Virus record (IMG/VR): IMGVR_UViG_3300002514_000118
Location: 614-34,058 of that record
DNA from: a virus
Direction: 5' to 3' (one strand)
DNA: 33,445 nt
How positions within the stretch are numbered: the stretch's first letter is position 1; each line of letters begins with the position of its first letter. This document shows positions 33,257-33,445 of the stretch, in pieces. The notes below the pieces were generated by a model. That model saw only the letters and a program-made list of their open reading frames with translations, was not told where the DNA came from and did not search any database. The translations under genes were made by a program, and so were the position numbers.

Positions 33257-33445
33257 CTATGACCCTGGCCTTAGTGTTGAAATTCCGTTATACGTTAAAA
33301 CCGGACTCACCCTATAGTACATTCTTATAGAAAATTCAGAATTTGAACCTTTATCAGAATTTCTACCTATGCCGACAGAAAGCGCTGCAGCAGTTGTAGG
33401 TCTAGATGACATTGAACCTCCCCACATAGATGTACCATTTACATC
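33257..33445 (-). CDS. C-terminal end of a cut gene, unassigned
   Basis: An open minus-strand frame runs from the window edge for 62 codons to a TAG at 33257-33259. The fragment is Ser/Gly/Thr-rich with beta-like stretches (ALSVGIGRN, EFSIRMYYRVSPVL) and fits the composition of the structural proteins downstream. The start lies outside the window, so nothing more can be said about its role. A gap of 59 bases, AT-rich and with a run of seven T on the minus strand, separates it from the 382 aa gene. Confidence 0.6.
   Translation of the reverse strand, partial: DVNGTSMWGGSMSSRPTTAAALSVGIGRNSDKGSNSEFSIRMYYRVSPVLTYNGISTLRPGS

Noticed and set aside
1-33445. tRNA genes, CRISPR arrays, insertion sequences, attachment sites
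   Set aside because: No cloverleaf-like sequence, regularly spaced repeat, transposase frame or integrase gene was seen; nearly all bases are coding on the minus strand.

Overview
The window is part of a tailed-phage genome of the T4-like (gp20/gp21/gp23) lineage. Every convincing gene is on the minus strand, so the genes are transcribed from high to low coordinates. The evidence is a terminase large subunit, portal, herpesvirus-type prohead protease, prohead core scaffold and gp23-type major capsid protein in the T4 order, plus T4-style recombination genes (Mre11/Rad50, i.e. gp47/gp46) and a primase. The bases look AT-rich, except that the capsid gene is visibly richer in G and C. The overall style recalls large marine myophages, but the host cannot be read from the sequence. 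Both edges cut a gene.

Layout in transcription order. (1) 33445-18468: a block of large virion-type structural genes. It holds the end of one cut gene, then proteins of 382, 920, 1414, 678, 232, 420 and 828 residues. Several share modules with each other: a common N-terminus in the 382 and 232 aa proteins, a common C-terminus in the 420 and 828 aa proteins, FnIII-like domains in the 920 and 678 aa proteins, and a LamG-like fold in the 828 aa protein. None matches a classical T4 tail protein that I can recognise. (2) 18468-11798: a DNA-metabolism block with a zinc-ribbon protein, a RuvC-like resolvase, a CHC2/Toprim primase, an FkbM-type methyltransferase, a single-chain fusion of Mre11-like nuclease and Rad50-like ATPase, a second small zinc-ribbon protein and a small protein coupled to the terminase. 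(3) 11798-1: the packaging and head block with terminase, portal, an unassigned 284 aa protein, prohead protease, two small proteins with N-terminal segments that look like protease-removed leaders, three tandem paralogous proteins of unknown function, a disordered acidic protein, scaffold and major capsid protein.

Genes are packed tightly, with frequent ATGA, TAATG or TAGTG overlaps and good Shine-Dalgarno sequences. No intergenic stretch exceeds about 75 bases, so there are no long unexplained regions. No tRNA, CRISPR array, insertion sequence or convincing promoter was found. The items most worth a second look are the fused Mre11-Rad50 protein, the triplicated gene family in the head cluster, the leader-like N-termini beside the prohead protease, and the modular relationships among the large structural proteins.
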